Assembly: GCA_947503365.1 (NCBI GenBank)
Contig: CANNDT010000091.1
Span: 1 to 18,018, forward strand
Direction: 5' to 3'
Length of the DNA stretch: 18,018 bases
Origin: CANNDT01 sp945876205
GTDB taxonomy: Bacteria; Acidobacteriota; Vicinamibacteria; Vicinamibacterales; UBA2999
Position numbers and translations under genes: made by a program. The stretch's first letter is position 1, and every line of letters begins with the position of its first letter. The notes beneath the pieces were generated by a model. The model saw only the letters and a program-made list of their open reading frames with translations. It had not been told where the DNA came from and did no database searches. This document shows, piece by piece, positions 16,116 to 18,018 of the stretch.

Positions 16116-16136
16116 GGCGGGGAAAATACCCCAGCC
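16116..16136 (+). terminator. Hairpin after proline dehydrogenase (candidate operon terminator)
   Basis: GGCGGGG (16116-16122) pairs with CCCCAGCC (16129-16136) with one bulged A and the loop AAAATA. It starts immediately after the TAG. There is no T-run downstream, so intrinsic termination is uncertain. Confidence 0.4.
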
Positions 16137-16214
16137 ATTACCCACACCTATCCCACGCCGCTACTATCGGGCCACAGCTCAGCGGCCCCGCCAGAGGACA
16201 GTGGGATCCACGAA

Positions 16215-16252
16215 TTCCCGCAAATAATTGAAGCCAAAGGCTTCTACGGGAA
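16215..16252 (+). promoter_or_regulatory. Two-part hairpin in the leader of the small zinc-ribbon gene
   Basis: Outer arms TTCCCG (16215-16220) and CGGGAA (16247-16252) enclose an inner perfect stem GAAGCC/GGCTTC (16230-16235 with 16239-16244, loop AAA). A lopsided internal loop of nine and two bases lies between them. It sits about 115 bases before the ATG in a 253-bp gap that is less GC-rich than the genes around it. It could be a leader RNA structure or a terminator for the operon upstream. I do not recognise a riboswitch class. A TTGAAA at 16275-16280 could be a -35, but no matching -10 is convincing. Confidence 0.35.
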
Positions 16253-16368
16253 CCCCATCCAAATGGCATTTCTCTTGAAATGTCGAGCTGTCGTTAGGAA
16301 CGAGGCTCTGCAACGCGACAACGCCTGAAAGCGTCGTACCGAGCAGTCACTGAAAGGGGAATCCGGCA

Positions 16369-16581
16369 ATGGTTACCAAGGTGCGTCATTTCATCTGCGG
16401 ACTACACGGGCACGATGCGCTGCTCCATTTCGAACAGGGGCGGATGTCGCTGCAGTGCACTTCTTGCGGGTACGAGACGCCGGGCTGGGATCTCAACGCG
16501 TCGGCGTCGGTCGAGCCGGAGCCTGAACCCGCTCCACGCTTCATGCGTTTGCCGCTGTTCGGAGAGCGTCGCGCCGCGTAG
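16369..16581 (+). CDS. Small CxxH/CxxC zinc-ribbon-like protein, function unknown
   Basis: This 70-aa protein has two half-sites that could hold one zinc: C10-x2-H13 (FICGLHGH) and C30-x2-C33 (LQCTSCGYETPGW). A tail rich in Glu and Pro (EPEPEPAPRF) follows. AAGGGGA at 16354-16360 sits eight bases before the ATG, which supports a real, well-translated gene. The pattern suggests a zinc ribbon, perhaps for protein or nucleic-acid contact, but I know no function. It stands alone between the proline dehydrogenase operon and the convergent M20 peptidase gene, six bases from the stop of the latter. Confidence 0.75.
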   Translation: MVTKVRHFICGLHGHDALLHFEQGRMSLQCTSCGYETPGWDLNASASVEPEPEPAPRFMRLPLFGERRAA

Positions 16582-16587
16582 GACTGG

Positions 16588-17730
16588 CTACCGCGTGAAG
16601 TCGCGGGCAAGTGCCGCGAGGGCATCGCGGCACAGTCGAACGTCGTCCAGCCTTACATGTTCCTCGGCACTGTGAAGACCAGCGCCGCCGGGGCCAAACA
16701 ACACCGATGGAATTCCGGCGCCGCCGAGGATGGCGGCGTCGGTCCAGAACGTCATCCCCACTTTCGCAGGCTGACACCCAACCGATTCCGCCGCGCCGGC
16801 CAGTGACAGGGGAAGCCGTGCGGATGGATTGATTTCGTACGCGTCGCGGCCGAAGATCGCCCGCGCGTCCGCTTCAAACTCCGGGTCGGCCTTTCGCAGC
16901 AACTCAACAATCCCCTCGACCTCTTCCAGCGCCACGCCGAGCGTCTCACCCGGCAGCGTCCGGCGCTCGAGTGTCAGCGTGCACTGGTCAGGGTAGCTGC
17001 TCAACTCGCGGCCGCCGCCAACGACTGACGCATGCAGCGACGCGGTGCCGAGCAACGGGTGCATGGGGCGTTTCTGCAGCGCCCGATCGAGCGCCTCCAG
17101 ACGATGGAGCACCCGGCCCATCCGGAGAATGGCGTCACGACCTTCGCGAGGGCGGCTGCCATGCGCCGCGCGTCCGCGCGTTTGTACCTCGACCCACTGA
17201 AAGCCTTTGTGCGCGACCGCGACATCGAGATCGGTCGGCTCGGTCACCACCGCGGCGTCGGCGCGCCACGAGGCGACGAGCGCCTCGGCGCCAAGGCTCG
17301 CGTGCTCTTCGTCCACCACCGCCGCGATAATCACGCGACCGTTCGCCAGTCCGCCGCTTTCCGCGAGCACGCGCACCGCCCCGATCATCGCGGCTACGCC
17401 GCCTTTCATATCCTGGCTACCGCGGCCGTAGAGCCGGCCCTCGCGGGTCACCGGCTCGAACGGCCGATTCATCCCTGCGACCCCGACGGTGTCGGTGTGT
17501 CCGCAGAACATCAGCGACGCGCCCGGCGCGCGCCCCTCCAGCACGGCAACGACGTTGGGCCGTCCGGGCGCCACCTCGGTCACCTCGACGCGCAAGCCGA
17601 TGGCGATGCATTCGGCGGCAATCCGCCGCGCCACCTCGGCTTCCCCGCGCGCGCCCGGCACGAGCGCGGGGTTGACGGAGTCGATCGCCACCAGGTCGTG
17701 AAGGAGCGCGATCGTCGGGTCGGCGGACAT
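16588..17730 (-). CDS. M20-family metallopeptidase (ArgE/DapE/carboxypeptidase G2-like)
   Basis: This is a 380-aa di-zinc hydrolase that would cleave an N-acyl or peptide bond of a small substrate. Metal and catalytic residues in order are H78 and D80 (CGHTDTV), D107 (GRGSQDMKGG), E141 and E142 (DEEHASLG), E164 (TEPTDL), and H353 near the end (GLHSAEEHV). H190 in GRAAHGSRP marks the dimerisation domain. There is no signal peptide, so it is cytoplasmic. The ATG at 17730 lies only 18 bases from the divergent nucleotidyltransferase start, with no good Shine-Dalgarno. GAGAAT six bases before the ATG could serve as a -10 for a leaderless message. The choice between acetylornithine, succinyl-diaminopimelate and other substrates cannot be made; no arg or dap genes are adjacent. 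Confidence 0.9.
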   Translation of the reverse strand: MSADPTIALLHDLVAIDSVNPALVPGARGEAEVARRIAAECIAIGLRVEVTEVAPGRPNVVAVLEGRAPGASLMFCGHTDTVGVAGMNRPFEPVTREGRLYGRGSQDMKGGVAAMIGAVRVLAESGGLANGRVIIAAVVDEEHASLGAEALVASWRADAAVVTEPTDLDVAVAHKGFQWVEVQTRGRAAHGSRPREGRDAILRMGRVLHRLEALDRALQKRPMHPLLGTASLHASVVGGGRELSSYPDQCTLTLERRTLPGETLGVALEEVEGIVELLRKADPEFEADARAIFGRDAYEINPSARLPLSLAGAAESVGCQPAKVGMTFWTDAAILGGAGIPSVLFGPGGAGLHSAEEHVRLDDVRLCRDALAALARDFTR

Positions 17731-17748
17731 GAAACAATTCTCGCTGAC

Positions 17749-18018
17749 ATGTCACTCGATCTGGCCATGGAGATTGCCGAGGGGGTTCGCGACGCGGGCG
17801 GCCGCGCGCTGATCGTCGGGGGCTGGGTTCGCGACCAGTTGAGGGGTCAGGCGGACCTGACACGGTCCGCCCCACATAAGGACCTCGACCTGGAAGTCTT
17901 TGGGATTGCACAGGATCGGCTTGCCGACTTGCTTCGCGGCCTCGGACGGGTCGAGGCGGTCGGCCAGAGTTTTCCTGTCTACAAAGTGACTAGGGGGAAG
18001 GGGGAAGGGGGCGGGGGG
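17749..18018 (+). CDS. CCA-adding enzyme / poly(A) polymerase family, N-terminal part, with in-frame repeat
   Basis: Ninety codons are open to the window edge. The class II nucleotidyltransferase head is plain: LIVGGWVRDQLRG (21-33), then KDLDLEVFGI (44-53) with the metal carboxylates D45 and D47, and LADLLRGLGRVEAVGQSFPVYKV (58-80), which matches the usual VGxSFxVxK strand. Such enzymes add CCA to tRNA 3' ends or poly(A) to RNA. Relatives have about three residues between the LLG and the KD of the DxD motif. Here there are ten (Q34-H43), all encoded by a palindromic repeat. From codon 81 the sequence turns to a G-run reading TRGKGEGGGG, where homologues continue with a Dxx-PRRE-like strand, so the gene may be disrupted. 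The downstream HD or RNA-binding regions are outside the window. Confidence 0.8.
   Translation, partial: MSLDLAMEIAEGVRDAGGRALIVGGWVRDQLRGQADLTRSAPHKDLDLEVFGIAQDRLADLLRGLGRVEAVGQSFPVYKVTRGKGEGGGG
17847..17876 (+). repeat. Palindromic element (copy C), in frame inside the nucleotidyltransferase gene
   Basis: This is a 30-bp element with flank TCA, stem GGCGGACC/GGTCCGCC, loop TGACAC and trailing flank CCCACA. It is identical to the copy at 10668-10697 (other strand) at 24 of 30 positions. Its length is ten codons, so the frame is kept. It encodes residues 34-43 (QADLTRSAPH). Confidence 0.88.
17993..18018 (+). repeat. G-run tract at the window edge (possible G-quadruplex or microsatellite)
   Basis: Four G-runs (17993-17997, 18000-18004, 18007-18011 and 18013-18018) are separated by AA, AA and C. 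This fits a G-quadruplex pattern and a short GGGGGAA repeat. It lies on the coding strand of the nucleotidyltransferase gene and may continue past the edge. Confidence 0.7.

Noticed and set aside
16588..17730. Naming the M20 peptidase argE or dapE
   Set aside because: The motifs are shared by all M20 enzymes and there are no arginine or lysine pathway neighbours to decide the substrate.
1..18018. A defence system, prophage, CRISPR array or IS element
   Set aside because: I looked on both strands for nuclease, helicase, transposase and integrase motifs and for spaced direct repeats and saw none. FtsH is the only AAA+ ATPase and has a housekeeping zinc protease domain.

Overview
This is a GC-rich bacterial window that reads as chromosome, with no phage, plasmid, IS, tRNA, rRNA or CRISPR features that I can see. 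Several things suggest an environmental Acidobacteriota of the Vicinamibacteria type: a serine/threonine kinase fused to a PD40/TolB-like propeller with the N-terminus PLISGTRLGPYEI, secreted amidohydrolase and DinB genes, and a small CxxH/CxxC protein. This placement is inference from gene style, not from a marker gene.

Layout. Positions 10-2654 (minus) hold a TolC-type outer-membrane channel followed by an EmrA/HlyD adaptor, which together form two thirds of a tripartite efflux pump; the permease probably lies beyond the left edge. Positions 2760-4637 (minus) encode FtsH. A lower-GC orphan of glycosyltransferase-like character (4872-5753, plus) looks like an acquired gene. It is followed by a secreted metal-dependent amidohydrolase and a DinB-fold protein (5842-7763, plus). 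Convergent to these is the kinase/propeller gene (7971-10661, minus), which lies directly downstream of a transketolase (10684-12534, minus) that closely resembles the animal type. From a shared palindromic -10 element at 12544-12551, a plus-strand operon runs the other way: a DUF4149/TMEM205-like membrane protein, NAD-type isocitrate dehydrogenase, a PlsB-like acyltransferase and proline dehydrogenase (12558-16115). A small zinc-ribbon protein, an M20 peptidase (minus) and the 5' end of a CCA-adding/poly(A) polymerase family gene (plus, cut by the window edge) complete the window.

The most interesting content is a set of short palindromic elements of about 30 bp. Copies lie at 10668-10697, 7945-7973 and 17847-17876. 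A divergent copy is at 7905-7925 and a copy with an expanded loop is at 2676-2743. Their stems change by paired, compensating substitutions while loop and flank stay similar. One copy supplies the stop codon and last residues of transketolase. One contains the kinase stop codon. One lies wholly in frame inside the nucleotidyltransferase gene, between its GGxVRD and DxD motifs, where it encodes about ten extra residues next to the active site. A second, unrelated repeat (core CCCTTCGACAAGCTCAGGG) is read in frame at the FtsH C-terminus as STSSGQD. The window therefore suggests a genome in which mobile palindromic repeats spread into gene ends and into coding sequence, in the manner of REP/BIME elements and Rickettsia palindromic elements.
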